Source: Candidatus Binatia bacterium (GTDB lineage Bacteria; Desulfobacterota; Binatia; Bin18). From it: 64,000 nt of DNA. Positions 1-7,590 of this stretch are shown one piece after another. Below the pieces are notes generated by a model. That model searched no databases and was not told the DNA's origin. It saw only the letters and a list, made by a program, of their open reading frames with translations. Position 1 is the stretch's first letter. The number at the start of each line of letters is the position of its first letter. The position numbers and the translations under genes are program-made. The DNA lies in assembly GCA_951812575.1 (NCBI GenBank), contig OX638322.1:2851925-2915924 (forward strand), read 5' to 3'.

Positions 1-110
1 CCCTAACCCTCCCCTCAAGGGGGAGGGAATGTCTGCTCCCTCTCCCCTGGAGGGAGAGGGCTGGGGTGAGGGGGAAATACAAGGCGAGTCACTTGACCCC
101 TAGCACCATT
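1..110. repeat. C-rich/G-rich palindromic intergenic repeat
   Basis: This stretch has short inverted C-run and G-run blocks, such as CCCTCTCCC followed by GGAGGGAGAGGG and GGGGTGAGGGGG. A similar block in the opposite orientation lies at about 20788-20870, and a weaker relative lies at 36695-36745. It looks like a dispersed intergenic palindrome family. No convincing gene is seen here. Confidence 0.55.
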
Positions 111-185
111 CCTCTTTAGCTCGCAACAACTCTTGAATCCGGCGTTCTCTTCATGAAAGAGAGTGAGGAGAAAGAGAGGTGCGGT

Positions 186-680
186 ATGGAACAGACCTGG
201 ATCGAGAAACTCGCCATCCAAGAATTGTGTGCTCGCTACGCCCATGCGATAGACAATCTGGAGCCGGAAGCCTGGGTGCAGTGCTTCACTCCCGACGGAG
301 GTTTTCAGGTCGCAACCTGGGTAGTTCGCGGTCATGCGGCCCTGCGCGAGTATGCCCGGGTGCATGTGCGGGAAATTCGCTGTCGGCATATGACCAGCAA
401 CTTACTGTATGAGGTCAACGGGGATGAAGCGACCGGACAGGTCAGCGTCCTGGCCGCGCTGGCGACCCCAGGGGGGTATAAGATTTTTGGCCAGGGGCGC
501 TACGTCGACCGTTTGGTGAAACAGGACGGGCAGTGGCGCATTGCGCACCGACATGTGGACGTTGACCCTCTGGCTGCGGACCCGGACAAGATTATAATGT
601 GTGCCGACCCCGAGGTGGCGGCCCTGACCCAACCCTTGATCGATACGGCCCAGCGGCTCGCCGAACAGGTCGAAGGCTAG
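186..680 (+). CDS. SnoaL-like / NTF2-fold family protein
   Basis: Small cytosolic protein of 164 aa with the typical opening of the SnoaL_4 family: an I-x-x-L-x-x-R-Y-A helix, then the W-x-x-x-F-x-x-D-G strand region, then a G-R-Y-x-D strand near the end. Members act as hydratases, isomerases or accessory ring-hydroxylating subunits; the substrate cannot be read from sequence. An ATG at 153 is in frame, but the ATG at 186 follows a purine-rich AGAGAGG at good distance and begins exactly where the family starts. The TAG stop lies inside the CTAG that opens a palindromic repeat, so the true C-terminus may have been replaced. Three relics of a related 3' end lie between 7.3 and 14.3 kb. Confidence 0.8.
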   Translation: MEQTWIEKLAIQELCARYAHAIDNLEPEAWVQCFTPDGGFQVATWVVRGHAALREYARVHVREIRCRHMTSNLLYEVNGDEATGQVSVLAALATPGGYKIFGQGRYVDRLVKQDGQWRIAHRHVDVDPLAADPDKIIMCADPEVAALTQPLIDTAQRLAEQVEG

Positions 681-850
681 AGCGATTTACGATAGGCTGT
701 AGCCGTACTGTTGCGTTCTCGTCATGCCGGACGTGACCCGGCATCCATGCTCGACTCCGCCCTGACGGGTTCCGCCCTTCGACTCGGTTCAGGACAGGCT
801 CAGCACGAAGGGCCTCTCGTTTGTCCTGAGCGTCCATCTTTCCTTCCGTG
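677..850. repeat. Half CTAG-palindrome element and adjacent repeat
   Basis: Starts with CTAGAGCGATTTACGATAGG, matching the left end of the CTAG palindrome family (full copies at 14344, 43828 and 43973). It contains the CATGCCGGAC...CCCGGCAT core at 723-745 but has no matching right end. Around 775-840 comes a second repeat type with TTCAGGACAGGCTCAGCACG followed by its partial complement. No gene is visible. Confidence 0.6.
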
Positions 851-880
851 TTGACATGCGGTAGGCCAATGGCCTACACA
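851..880 (+). promoter_or_regulatory. Promoter with nested operator of the brnT-type locus
   Basis: A perfect TTGACA (851-856) is followed about 18 bases later by TACACA (875-880), a weak -10. Between them lies a perfect 7-3-7 palindrome, GTAGGCC-AAT-GGCCTAC (861-877). It ends 8 bases before the toxin ATG at 886. Autoregulation by the antitoxin is usual for such loci; binding here is inferred. Confidence 0.5.
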
Positions 881-885
881 GACTC

Positions 886-1167
886 ATGGAGTTCGAGTGA
901 GATGACGCAAAGAGTGCTGCGTGTTTTGCGCAACGCGGGTTCGATTTTGCCTATGCCATTCGGACTTTTCTTGATGCAAATCGGATTACCAGTCGGGATC
1001 AGCGTTGGGACTACGGCGAGGAGCGCTACCGGCTGTTGGGTGAGATTGAAGGTCGGATGTTCGTCGTAATTTTTACCGTACGGAATTATACCATCCGTAT
1101 CATTTCAGCCCGTAAAGCCAATAAGAGGGAGGTCAGGGAATATGACAAGAACGCGCGTCAGGATTGA
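886..1167 (+). pseudogene. brnT: BrnT-family toxin interrupted by an in-frame TGA
   Basis: Reading from ATG 886 gives MEFE, then TGA at 898-900, then an uninterrupted BrnT-like frame to TGA 1165-1167. Family features are D-D-A-K near the start, a G-F-D-F-A segment, R-I-T-S-R-D-Q-R-W-D-Y-G-E-E-R, F-V-V-I-F-T-V-R and the terminal R-I-I-S-A-R-K-A-N-K-R-E-x-R-x-Y. BrnT normally reads M-x-F-E-W-D, so the TGA stands where TGG (Trp) is expected. TGA is an ordinary stop in the neighbouring genes, so this is a nonsense mutation rather than recoding. BrnT is a RelE-fold ribonuclease toxin. The 3' end overlaps the antitoxin start by 26 bases, so the operon layout is intact while the toxin is dead or silenced. 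Confidence 0.75.
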
Positions 1168-1477
1168 TCCCGGCCAGCGGCGAGACCTGCCCGCAGGACG
1201 AGTCAATTACGCAGTACTGGACGCAACGACCGAACGGGACATCGCCGCACAGCAACGCTATGACGATGCCGAAGCGATGCGGGACATGGCACAATTCGTC
1301 CGACGCGTCCGGAAGCGCCTGGGATTCACCCAACACGAGTTCGCCCGGCGCATAGACGTGCCACACGAAACGATCCGCAACTGGGAACAGGGCAAACGCC
1401 GCCCCACCGGCGCAGCCAAGGCATTGCTCCGTGTGCTCGACAAGGCACCCGAGACCGCGCTGTTCGCGTTGCGCTGA
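1142..1477 (+). CDS. Helix-turn-helix antitoxin partner of BrnT-like toxin
   Basis: 111 aa. The C-terminal half is an XRE/HTH_3 domain: L-G-F-T-Q-H-E-F-A-R-R-I-D at roughly residues 60-73, followed by the recognition helix region I-R-N-W-E-Q-G-K-R-R-P. The N-terminal 45 residues probably bind the toxin. It overlaps the end of the broken brnT frame, the usual coupled order toxin then antitoxin. The promoter palindrome at 861-877 is a plausible target. The protein is intact although its toxin is not, so it may persist as a plain regulator. The stop directly abuts a truncated palindromic repeat. Confidence 0.8.
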   Translation: MTRTRVRIDPGQRRDLPAGRVNYAVLDATTERDIAAQQRYDDAEAMRDMAQFVRRVRKRLGFTQHEFARRIDVPHETIRNWEQGKRRPTGAAKALLRVLDKAPETALFALR

Positions 1478-1603
1478 AGCCGTGCCGGTGCGCTCTCGTC
1501 ATGCCGGACGCGATCCGGCATCCAGCGGCCGGGGGGCCGGGAGCCTGAATGCCTGCTTGCGCCGGAATGACGAGCGGCTACACAGCAGCGGAGTTTGCTC
1601 TAG
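1478..1603. repeat. CTAG palindromic element, left end truncated
   Basis: Contains the CATGCCGGAC...ATCCGGCAT core (1500-1520) and a right end with GCGGCTACACAGCAGCGG...TTTGCTCTAG, matching the right terminus of the copy at 43973-44119. The left terminus is missing at the antitoxin stop codon. The closing CTAG (1600-1603) is the insertion point of the first IS5-family copy. Confidence 0.6.
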
Positions 1604-2460
1604 GGCGTGTTAGGGACTTTGGAGGATCAGGGCGACGATCCGTTTGAGCATCAGCGTGGCAAATGTCAAGAAGTGGAGCCCGGCCAACGTTGTAGGGAGG
1701 CGTTCGTAGTCGCGAGCAAGGCGCCGAAAGCGGGCCGTCCACCCGAAACTGCGCTCCACCACCCAGCGGCGGGGGAGGAGGACGAAGCCGTGCTTGGCGG
1801 CCGCGAGCTTGACCACCTCTAGGCGGATGCCCACCGCTGCCGCATCCTGGGCCGGCTGTGTCCCGGTATAGCCTTGATCGACAAAGGCGAGGTTGACCCG
1901 CTCTCCGGTCACCGTTTGGACCTGGCGCGCTAGCGTCTTTACCTGCGCTCGATCCTGTTCGTTGGCCGGCGTGATGTGGAGGGCTAAGAGATGGCCCAAC
2001 GTATCGACGGCCATAGGCACCTTACTCCCCTTGCGGCGCTTCCCCCCATCGTAGCCCGCCCGCCCCCCACTCTCGGGGCTCGACTGTAACGTTCGACTAT
2101 CGAGCACGGCCGCCGAGGGCTGGCCCTGGCGCCCCCCGGCCACCCGCAGCACTATCCGTAAATCGTGCACCAGCGCCTCGAACACCCCCGCCTTTAACCA
2201 TCGCTGGGTCTGTTGATAGACCACCGACCACGGGGGCAGATCGTTGGGGAACATCCGCCACGGGGCACCGGCCCGCACCAGCCAGCGAACGCCGTTGAAG
2301 ACCTCTCGCAACGCATGACACCGTTGGGGAGCCGCTTCCCTCATTAACGTCACATAGGGCGCGACTAACGCCCACTCCTCATCACTCACATCGCTCGGAT
2401 ACGCTCTCCGTTCCATCCCCGCATCATAAGCCACCTAACCCTCAAAGTGCAGAACACCCT
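1604..2460 (-). mobile_element. IS5-family insertion sequence, copy 1 (857 bp)
   Basis: Bounded on both sides by CTAG (1600-1603 and 2461-2464), read as a 4-base target duplication. The ends are imperfect inverted repeats: left GGCGTGTTAGGGACTTTGG; right end complement AGGGTGTTCTGCACTTTGA, about two thirds identical. One transposase gene fills the element. Copy 2 at 3883-4739 has the same length and appears base-for-base identical, which points to recent movement. The target CTAG is the outer terminus of a palindromic repeat. Confidence 0.85.
1610..2434 (-). CDS. IS5-family transposase (copy 1)
   Basis: 274 aa. An N-terminal DUF4096-type domain (residues about 8-85, with L-V-x-x-G-x-P-W-R-M-F-P) is followed by a DDE catalytic domain. 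The first Asp is in A-V-L-D-S-R-T, the second in L-A-F-V-D-Q-G-Y-T-G, and the Glu is in V-V-E-R-S-F-G-W preceding R-R-L-A-R-D-Y-E. Length and motifs fit the IS427/IS1031-type branch of IS5. The start is taken as GTG 2434 after GAGGG; an ATG at 2416 is possible. Cytosolic; mobilises its own element. Identical to the transposase at 3889-4713. Confidence 0.85.
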   Translation of the reverse strand: MAYDAGMERRAYPSDVSDEEWALVAPYVTLMREAAPQRCHALREVFNGVRWLVRAGAPWRMFPNDLPPWSVVYQQTQRWLKAGVFEALVHDLRIVLRVAGGRQGQPSAAVLDSRTLQSSPESGGRAGYDGGKRRKGSKVPMAVDTLGHLLALHITPANEQDRAQVKTLARQVQTVTGERVNLAFVDQGYTGTQPAQDAAAVGIRLEVVKLAAAKHGFVLLPRRWVVERSFGWTARFRRLARDYERLPTTLAGLHFLTFATLMLKRIVALILQSP

Positions 2461-2765
2461 CTAGACGGAGGTCATAGGCTTTCCTGCCCCTCTGCTTTGT
2501 CCTGGTCAAGACTCTACAGAGCCAAGCCGGGGAGCGCATCAGGGTCCGGGGGGTAGCAACCAGCAAGACGAGCACAGCCCTTTTGTTCGCTTATGACCAG
2601 GACAGCCCGTTAAGGAGCTAGCAATTAGGGAAAGGGGAAGGCCATTGTCGCCCCATCTCTGGTTGACAAGGGAAAAGGCAGTCTGCGCCTGACATGGCGA
2701 GTCCAGTGGAGGTCTGCTATGACTGGGGCATGGGACTGCATAATTCCTGCATAGAAGGTGGTGCG
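2461..2765. other. Intergenic region before the sodC-like gene
   Basis: About 305 bases between the first IS and the superoxide dismutase-like gene. A TTGACA at about 2663 has no good -10 partner at normal spacing. No coding sequence, RNA gene or strong repeat was recognised. Confidence 0.4.
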
Positions 2766-3383
2766 ATGAAGTTTGTTCAACGTTTACTGAGGTCAAGAGG
2801 GACTGGTATGCTCGGGGCTGGCACGGCCGGTGTATGCCTGCTCGCCCTTGCAAGCTCAGCTCTGGAGTCACGCGCTGAGGAACTCCAAGACATTGCGGAG
2901 CACACGGCCCATGCAATCCTTCGCTCGTGTGACGATCCTTGGGAACCGCGGATCGGGTCGGTCTTCCTACGGGAGCGCCCATCGTCCGAGGGAGTGAAGC
3001 TCGTCGATCTCCTCGTCCGGGTCCGTCGCGGCCTTGAAGCTGGCCAGCATGCGCTCCATATTCATGAGACGGGCGAATGCAGTCCCTGCTCGGCTGCCAA
3101 GGGACACTTCGATCCTGGACCGAACAGCAACTCGAGTCCGGATGGCAACCACCCTTTCCACGCTGGCGATTTGATAAATCTGACTGTTGACGACAACGGA
3201 CAGGGCAACCTCCTGACCACCACCTCGCGTGTAACCCTGTCTGAAGGGCCACTGTCGGTGTTCGATGAGGACGGGAGCGCCTTCATCGTTCACGTTAATC
3301 CGGATACGTATTGTCCGGACGGCGAGGAAGCCGGGTGTGCTGGTGGCGCTCGGGCCGCATGTGGGATTATTCGTAGCCACTGA
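2766..3383 (+). CDS. sodC: Cu/Zn superoxide dismutase-like periplasmic protein
   Basis: 205 aa with a signal-like N-terminus (basic MKFVQRLLRSR, then a hydrophobic stretch to A-S-S-A). Superoxide dismutase marks: H-I-H-E-T-G-E-C (copper ligands and disulfide Cys), G-H-F-D-P (bridging His), H-A-G-D-L (zinc His and Asp), F-I-V-H-V (fourth copper His) and G-A-R-A-A-C-G-I-I (active-site Arg and second Cys). The zinc His usually found about nine residues before H-A-G-D is not in place; the nearest His is three residues before it. Start: ATG 2766 after GGTGGTGCG; an upstream in-frame ATG at 2694 would bury the signal peptide. It is flanked by two identical IS copies in the same orientation, suggesting mobility. 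Confidence 0.8.
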   Translation: MKFVQRLLRSRGTGMLGAGTAGVCLLALASSALESRAEELQDIAEHTAHAILRSCDDPWEPRIGSVFLRERPSSEGVKLVDLLVRVRRGLEAGQHALHIHETGECSPCSAAKGHFDPGPNSNSSPDGNHPFHAGDLINLTVDDNGQGNLLTTTSRVTLSEGPLSVFDEDGSAFIVHVNPDTYCPDGEEAGCAGGARAACGIIRSH

Positions 3384-3490
3384 TCTCGACTGGAAGCAGT
3401 TTCCTAGGAGGGTTCGATCTCCAGCAGAGGCTTGCCGTAGCACTATAGGGGCCGTGATAGTAGGGAGAGCGCGGGGGAGAGGAGGCGGGG

Positions 3491-3882
3491 ATGGCAGAGA
3501 CGCCCTCCAACGTGAAGCTGGGAGCCGCTGGTGCCCATCTCATGGAGTTCAGCCAGCAGATGCAGCAGCAAGGAGCCCAGGAGCCACGCGGCCCGGCCGA
3601 GGTATCCAGTTGCCTTTGTGGCCCGAGGCGAAGCGCGGTGCGCCCAATGTCGTGCTACGCAGCGCGCTGTTCCCTGCTATCCAGGGCAAGGGGCGGCGCG
3701 AACCGGGGGCCGGGCGATACTTTGGACGCGAGAAATTTTAGGGGCCTTAAAATGGAAATATGGGCCTTATTCCGGCCCATCGCCCTTTCTGCCCGATTCC
3801 GAGAAAAAGTGAGGTCCTCATTTGCCGTATCCGGGCCGATCTCACCGGCCCGAGGGGTAATGGTCGTGGGGTTTCGGCCTAG
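3491..3882 (+). pseudogene. TrfA-like plasmid replication initiator, frameshifted remnant
   Basis: An ATG at 3491 has an excellent upstream AGGAGGCGGGG. The signature of TrfA-type initiators appears in a different frame at about 3600-3705: Q-L-P-L-W-P-E-A, then P-N-V-V-L-R-S-A-L-F, then K-G-R-R. A third frame continues with R-E-I-L-G-A-L-K-W-K-Y. At least two frame changes are needed to join them, and the second IS copy cuts the 3' end at 3883. TrfA proteins bind plasmid origin iterons. This copy is non-functional, and its presence suggests the segment between the two ISs came from a broad-host-range plasmid. The call rests mainly on the PLWPE...PN..LRSALF pattern. Confidence 0.5.
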
Positions 3883-4739
3883 GGCGTGTTAGGGACTTTG
3901 GAGGATCAGGGCGACGATCCGTTTGAGCATCAGCGTGGCAAATGTCAAGAAGTGGAGCCCGGCCAACGTTGTAGGGAGGCGTTCGTAGTCGCGAGCAAGG
4001 CGCCGAAAGCGGGCCGTCCACCCGAAACTGCGCTCCACCACCCAGCGGCGGGGGAGGAGGACGAAGCCGTGCTTGGCGGCCGCGAGCTTGACCACCTCTA
4101 GGCGGATGCCCACCGCTGCCGCATCCTGGGCCGGCTGTGTCCCGGTATAGCCTTGATCGACAAAGGCGAGGTTGACCCGCTCTCCGGTCACCGTTTGGAC
4201 CTGGCGCGCTAGCGTCTTTACCTGCGCTCGATCCTGTTCGTTGGCCGGCGTGATGTGGAGGGCTAAGAGATGGCCCAACGTATCGACGGCCATAGGCACC
4301 TTACTCCCCTTGCGGCGCTTCCCCCCATCGTAGCCCGCCCGCCCCCCACTCTCGGGGCTCGACTGTAACGTTCGACTATCGAGCACGGCCGCCGAGGGCT
4401 GGCCCTGGCGCCCCCCGGCCACCCGCAGCACTATCCGTAAATCGTGCACCAGCGCCTCGAACACCCCCGCCTTTAACCATCGCTGGGTCTGTTGATAGAC
4501 CACCGACCACGGGGGCAGATCGTTGGGGAACATCCGCCACGGGGCACCGGCCCGCACCAGCCAGCGAACGCCGTTGAAGACCTCTCGCAACGCATGACAC
4601 CGTTGGGGAGCCGCTTCCCTCATTAACGTCACATAGGGCGCGACTAACGCCCACTCCTCATCACTCACATCGCTCGGATACGCTCTCCGTTCCATCCCCG
4701 CATCATAAGCCACCTAACCCTCAAAGTGCAGAACACCCT
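3883..4739 (-). mobile_element. IS5-family insertion sequence, copy 2 (857 bp)
   Basis: Same 857 bases as the copy at 1604-2460, offset by 2279. It is again bounded by CTAG on both sides (3879-3882 and 4740-4743) and lies in the same orientation. Together with copy 1 it encloses the sodC-like gene and the trfA-like remnant, the geometry of a composite transposon of about 3.1 kb. All four junctions are CTAG, so outer duplications cannot be told from single insertions. Confidence 0.85.
3889..4713 (-). CDS. IS5-family transposase (copy 2)
   Basis: 274 aa, identical in translation to the transposase at 1610-2434 (DUF4096-type N-terminus plus DDE domain with Asp in L-D-S-R, Asp in F-V-D-Q-G and Glu in V-V-E-R). 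No frameshift or stop is present, so both copies could be active. Perfect identity between copies implies a recent duplication or gene conversion. Confidence 0.85.
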   Translation of the reverse strand: MAYDAGMERRAYPSDVSDEEWALVAPYVTLMREAAPQRCHALREVFNGVRWLVRAGAPWRMFPNDLPPWSVVYQQTQRWLKAGVFEALVHDLRIVLRVAGGRQGQPSAAVLDSRTLQSSPESGGRAGYDGGKRRKGSKVPMAVDTLGHLLALHITPANEQDRAQVKTLARQVQTVTGERVNLAFVDQGYTGTQPAQDAAAVGIRLEVVKLAAAKHGFVLLPRRWVVERSFGWTARFRRLARDYERLPTTLAGLHFLTFATLMLKRIVALILQSP

Positions 4740-4869
4740 CTAGGGTGAACACACGCTAGTAATTCTACTATGGACAACCGGCTGGGCAGTCGGGTAGAAA
4801 GGACCACTGCCCTGTTTTTCAACCCGATACCCCCTCTTTTTGTTCGAGCAAACCAGGAAAGGAGGGCGT

Positions 4870-7239
4870 ATGCCCACGCTCATGCGCACGGCCATCAGTC
4901 TTGTGGTTTCCCTGACGGTCCTTGGTGGCTGGGTGGTGATGGCGGCGGCCCACTGGAACATATCGCCCGTCATCGCGCCCCCCGCACCCGCGGTCATCGG
5001 GGTGGACATCCCGATCGAGATAGTCGTCCCCGTCCTCGACGAAAATCCGGAACATCATCCCACGCTCACGGCGATCTCGTCCAACACGAGCCTCGTCACT
5101 GTGGCCGTGGAGGAGTACACGCTGACTCTCACCGGGCAGGCCCTGGGGCAGGCGACGATCAGCTTGACGGCAGATGACGAGAATGGCAATTCCCATTCCG
5201 TAGTCACGGCGACCTTCGGGGTCACGGTGGCGCCCGATTGGGCATTGAGCGCGGTGGGTGCGGGGGGGGAGCACACCTGCGGGTTGCAGGTCGATGGCAC
5301 GGTGGACTGCTGGGGCGCCAACAACTATAACGTGGTCAGTAATACGCCCGCCACCCCCTTTCGCACGCTGAGTGTGGGGCAGCATCACACCTGCGGGCTG
5401 CAGGACAATGGCAGAGTGCGCTGCTGGGGCAACAACGACTATAATCAGGTCGGCGATACACCTACCGCCGCCACCTTTCGCGCGGTGAGTGCGGGGAGAG
5501 TTCACAACTGCGGGCTGCATACCGATGGCACGGCAGAGTGCTGGGGCTGGGACGCATACGGCCAAGGTAGTGTCCCCGCCAACCTTGCAGCTACCACCTT
5601 TCGCACGGTGAGCGCGGGGAGATTTCACACCTGCGGGCTGCGGTCCGATCTCACGGTGGCGTGCTGGGGCGACAACCATTGGGATCAGGCCGAAGACCGT
5701 GACGGCCCTTTTAGCAGGGTGAGTGCGGGGGGAAGTCACAACTGCGGGCTGCATCTCGATGGTACGGTGGAGTGTTGGGGCAACAACGCCCAGGGCCAGG
5801 CCAGCGCCCCCTCCGGCAGCTTTCGCGCGGTGAGTGCGGGGGCGTATCACAGCTGCGGGGTGAAGACCGATGGCAGGATGCGCTGTTGGGGCAGCAACCA
5901 GTCGGGCCAGAGCAGCGTGCCCGCCGCCCTCACCGCCACCCCCTTTAGCACGGTGAGTGCGGGGGGGGATCATACCTGCGGGGTGAAGACCGATGGCGTA
6001 GTGGCCTGTTGGGGCGACAACTACTCTGGCCAGCTCACTCGGCCCACCAACTCCAACACCCTGCCCGTCATCATTGCCCCTCTCGCGCCCGTGGTCGTCG
6101 GGGTGGACAGCCTGACCGAGCTGACCGTCGCCGTCACCGATGCCGATGAGGACGAGCCCAGGCTCACGGCGACCTCGTCCGACCCGACTATCACCACCGT
6201 GGCGGTAGACGGGCAGACGCTGACTGTCACCGGGCAGGCTCCAGGGCAGGCGACGATCACGGTGACCGCAGATGACGGGGCAAGCATGGACGTGACCACG
6301 ACGACCTTCGGAGTCACGGTCGTGCCCGATGGAGCGTTTATTGGGGTGAGTGTGGGGAAAGAGCACAGTTGCGGGCGGTATACCGATGGGACGGTAGCGT
6401 GCTGGGGCGCCGACGCCTATGACCAGGTGAGCGCAACGCCGACCAGCACGGACTTTGTGGCGGTGAGTGCGGGGGGGGATCACACCTGCGGGGTGCAGCC
6501 CGATGGGACCGTGGTCTGCTGGGGCCGGGACGGCGATGGCGAGTCCAGGCCGCCGACGCCCAACGACTTTGTGGCGGTGAGTGCGGGGCGGAAGCACACC
6601 TGTGGGGTGCAGCCCGATGGCACGGTGCGCTGCTGGGGCTGGAATCGCTATGGGCAGACGGGGGTGCGCTCCGAATGCTGGGACTCGTTGCCGCATGGAT
6701 ATGGAGGGGGGGAGGACCCTCCGTCCTACTGCCCGGGCTTGTTTACCCTTGGGCCCCTTGAGCCCGGTGGCAGCACGCCCAATCCCTTTGTGTCGGTAAG
6801 CGCAGGGGGGAATCACACCTGTGGGGTGCTGACCTATCACACGGTGGGGTGCTGGGGCCTCAACGACGATGGCCAGCGTACTCTGCCAGTCTTCGACGAC
6901 ACCTTTCGCTCGATCAGTGCGGGGTATAAGCACACCTGTGGGGTGCATATTGATGGCACGGTGGATTGCCGGGGTAATGACGGCTACAACCGGGCCAGTC
7001 CGCCCGCCAACACGGCTTTTATCTCGGTGAGTGCGGGGTGGTATCACAGCTGTGGGCTGAAGACGGATCACACGCTGGCCTGTTGGGGGCGCAATAACCA
7101 TAACCAGGTCAGCGATACGCCGGGCGGCAGTTTCAGCCAGGTGAGTGTGGGGAGGTATCACAGCTGCGGGCTGCGGACCGATGGCGAGATAGTCTGTTGG
7201 GGCCACAACAACAAGGGTCAGACCTCGCCGCTGCCCTAA
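4870..7239 (+). CDS. Secreted RCC1-repeat propeller protein, paralogue 1 (14 blades)
   Basis: 789 aa. Residues 1-28 are a signal peptide (hydrophobic core L-V-V-S-L-T-V-L-G-G-W-V-V, then A-A-A). About 30-122 is a bacterial Ig-like (Big_2-type) domain. Next come seven RCC1 repeats of about 38 residues (V-S-A-G-x-x-H-x-C-G...D-G-T-V-x-C-W-G), a second Ig-like domain (about 396-490) and seven further repeats. Each repeat carries two Cys nine residues apart, fitting disulfides outside the cytoplasm. Blade 10 has an insertion of about 30 residues with extra Cys. RCC1 propellers usually bind proteins; the ligand is unknown. Start: ATG 4870 after GGAAAGGAGGGCGT. First of three tandem paralogues; no sortase or membrane anchor is seen. 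Confidence 0.85.
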   Translation: MPTLMRTAISLVVSLTVLGGWVVMAAAHWNISPVIAPPAPAVIGVDIPIEIVVPVLDENPEHHPTLTAISSNTSLVTVAVEEYTLTLTGQALGQATISLTADDENGNSHSVVTATFGVTVAPDWALSAVGAGGEHTCGLQVDGTVDCWGANNYNVVSNTPATPFRTLSVGQHHTCGLQDNGRVRCWGNNDYNQVGDTPTAATFRAVSAGRVHNCGLHTDGTAECWGWDAYGQGSVPANLAATTFRTVSAGRFHTCGLRSDLTVACWGDNHWDQAEDRDGPFSRVSAGGSHNCGLHLDGTVECWGNNAQGQASAPSGSFRAVSAGAYHSCGVKTDGRMRCWGSNQSGQSSVPAALTATPFSTVSAGGDHTCGVKTDGVVACWGDNYSGQLTRPTNSNTLPVIIAPLAPVVVGVDSLTELTVAVTDADEDEPRLTATSSDPTITTVAVDGQTLTVTGQAPGQATITVTADDGASMDVTTTTFGVTVVPDGAFIGVSVGKEHSCGRYTDGTVACWGADAYDQVSATPTSTDFVAVSAGGDHTCGVQPDGTVVCWGRDGDGESRPPTPNDFVAVSAGRKHTCGVQPDGTVRCWGWNRYGQTGVRSECWDSLPHGYGGGEDPPSYCPGLFTLGPLEPGGSTPNPFVSVSAGGNHTCGVLTYHTVGCWGLNDDGQRTLPVFDDTFRSISAGYKHTCGVHIDGTVDCRGNDGYNRASPPANTAFISVSAGWYHSCGLKTDHTLACWGRNNHNQVSDTPGGSFSQVSVGRYHSCGLRTDGEIVCWGHNNKGQTSPLP

Positions 7240-7590
7240 GAGGGCGGTAGCGCGCTGCGTCCGGGGTGGTGGCTGGGGCCGGACCTTGCTCATTGAGAAG
7301 CTGTCCTCCTGGCCGCCCTCTTGGCCGACCCCGCGGTGGCAGCGCTGACCCAGCCGCTCATCGGGACTGCTCAGCGGCTCGCCGAACAGGTGGACAACCG
7401 GGTCGGTGTCGGGTAGTGGAGAGGGCTGGTGTCCTTCCGTGTCCGTGTCAGGACCGTGCGGAGGAGCCGAGAGGAGGGCCCGATGACTGAGGGGGACTGG
7501 GAGAGAGTGGACTGTCCCGTTTTTTCCGGTCAAAAATTTTCAACCCGATACCCCCTCTTTTTGTTCGAGCAGCTCAGAAAAGGAGCACGT
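7240..7590. repeat. Spacer shared between RCC1 paralogues
   Basis: The 351 bases between paralogues 1 and 2 are almost identical to 10672-11023 (one extra G there), and the first part recurs at 14105-14190. The spacer holds a relic of a SnoaL-like 3' end (listed separately). Close to the start codon it has the leader AAAAATTTTCAACCCGATAC, also partly present at 4815-4830 before paralogue 1. It is part of a tandem repeat unit of 3433 bases. Confidence 0.7.
7324..7416 (+). pseudogene. Relic of SnoaL-like gene 3' end (copy a)
   Basis: Reads A-D-P-A-V-A-A-L-T-Q-P-L-I-G-T-A-Q-R-L-A-E-Q-V-D, nearly the same as the end of the SnoaL-like protein at 186-680 (A-D-P-E-V-A-A-L-T-Q-P-L-I-D-T-A-Q-R-L-A-E-Q-V-E). 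It then runs a few codons to TAG 7414-7416. Nothing of the rest of that gene is present. It therefore marks recombination between a SnoaL-like locus and the RCC1 array. Confidence 0.7.

Noticed and set aside
898..900. Recoded TGA (tryptophan) in brnT
   Set aside because: TGA serves as a normal stop in many neighbouring genes and no recoding element or special tRNA is seen; a nonsense mutation is simpler.
2662..2700. TTGACA upstream of the sodC-like gene as a promoter
   Set aside because: No acceptable -10 hexamer at 15-19 bases.
2539..3252. 237-codon minus-strand frame over the sodC-like gene
   Set aside because: The plus strand carries all the superoxide dismutase ligands; the minus frame is low-complexity with no motif.
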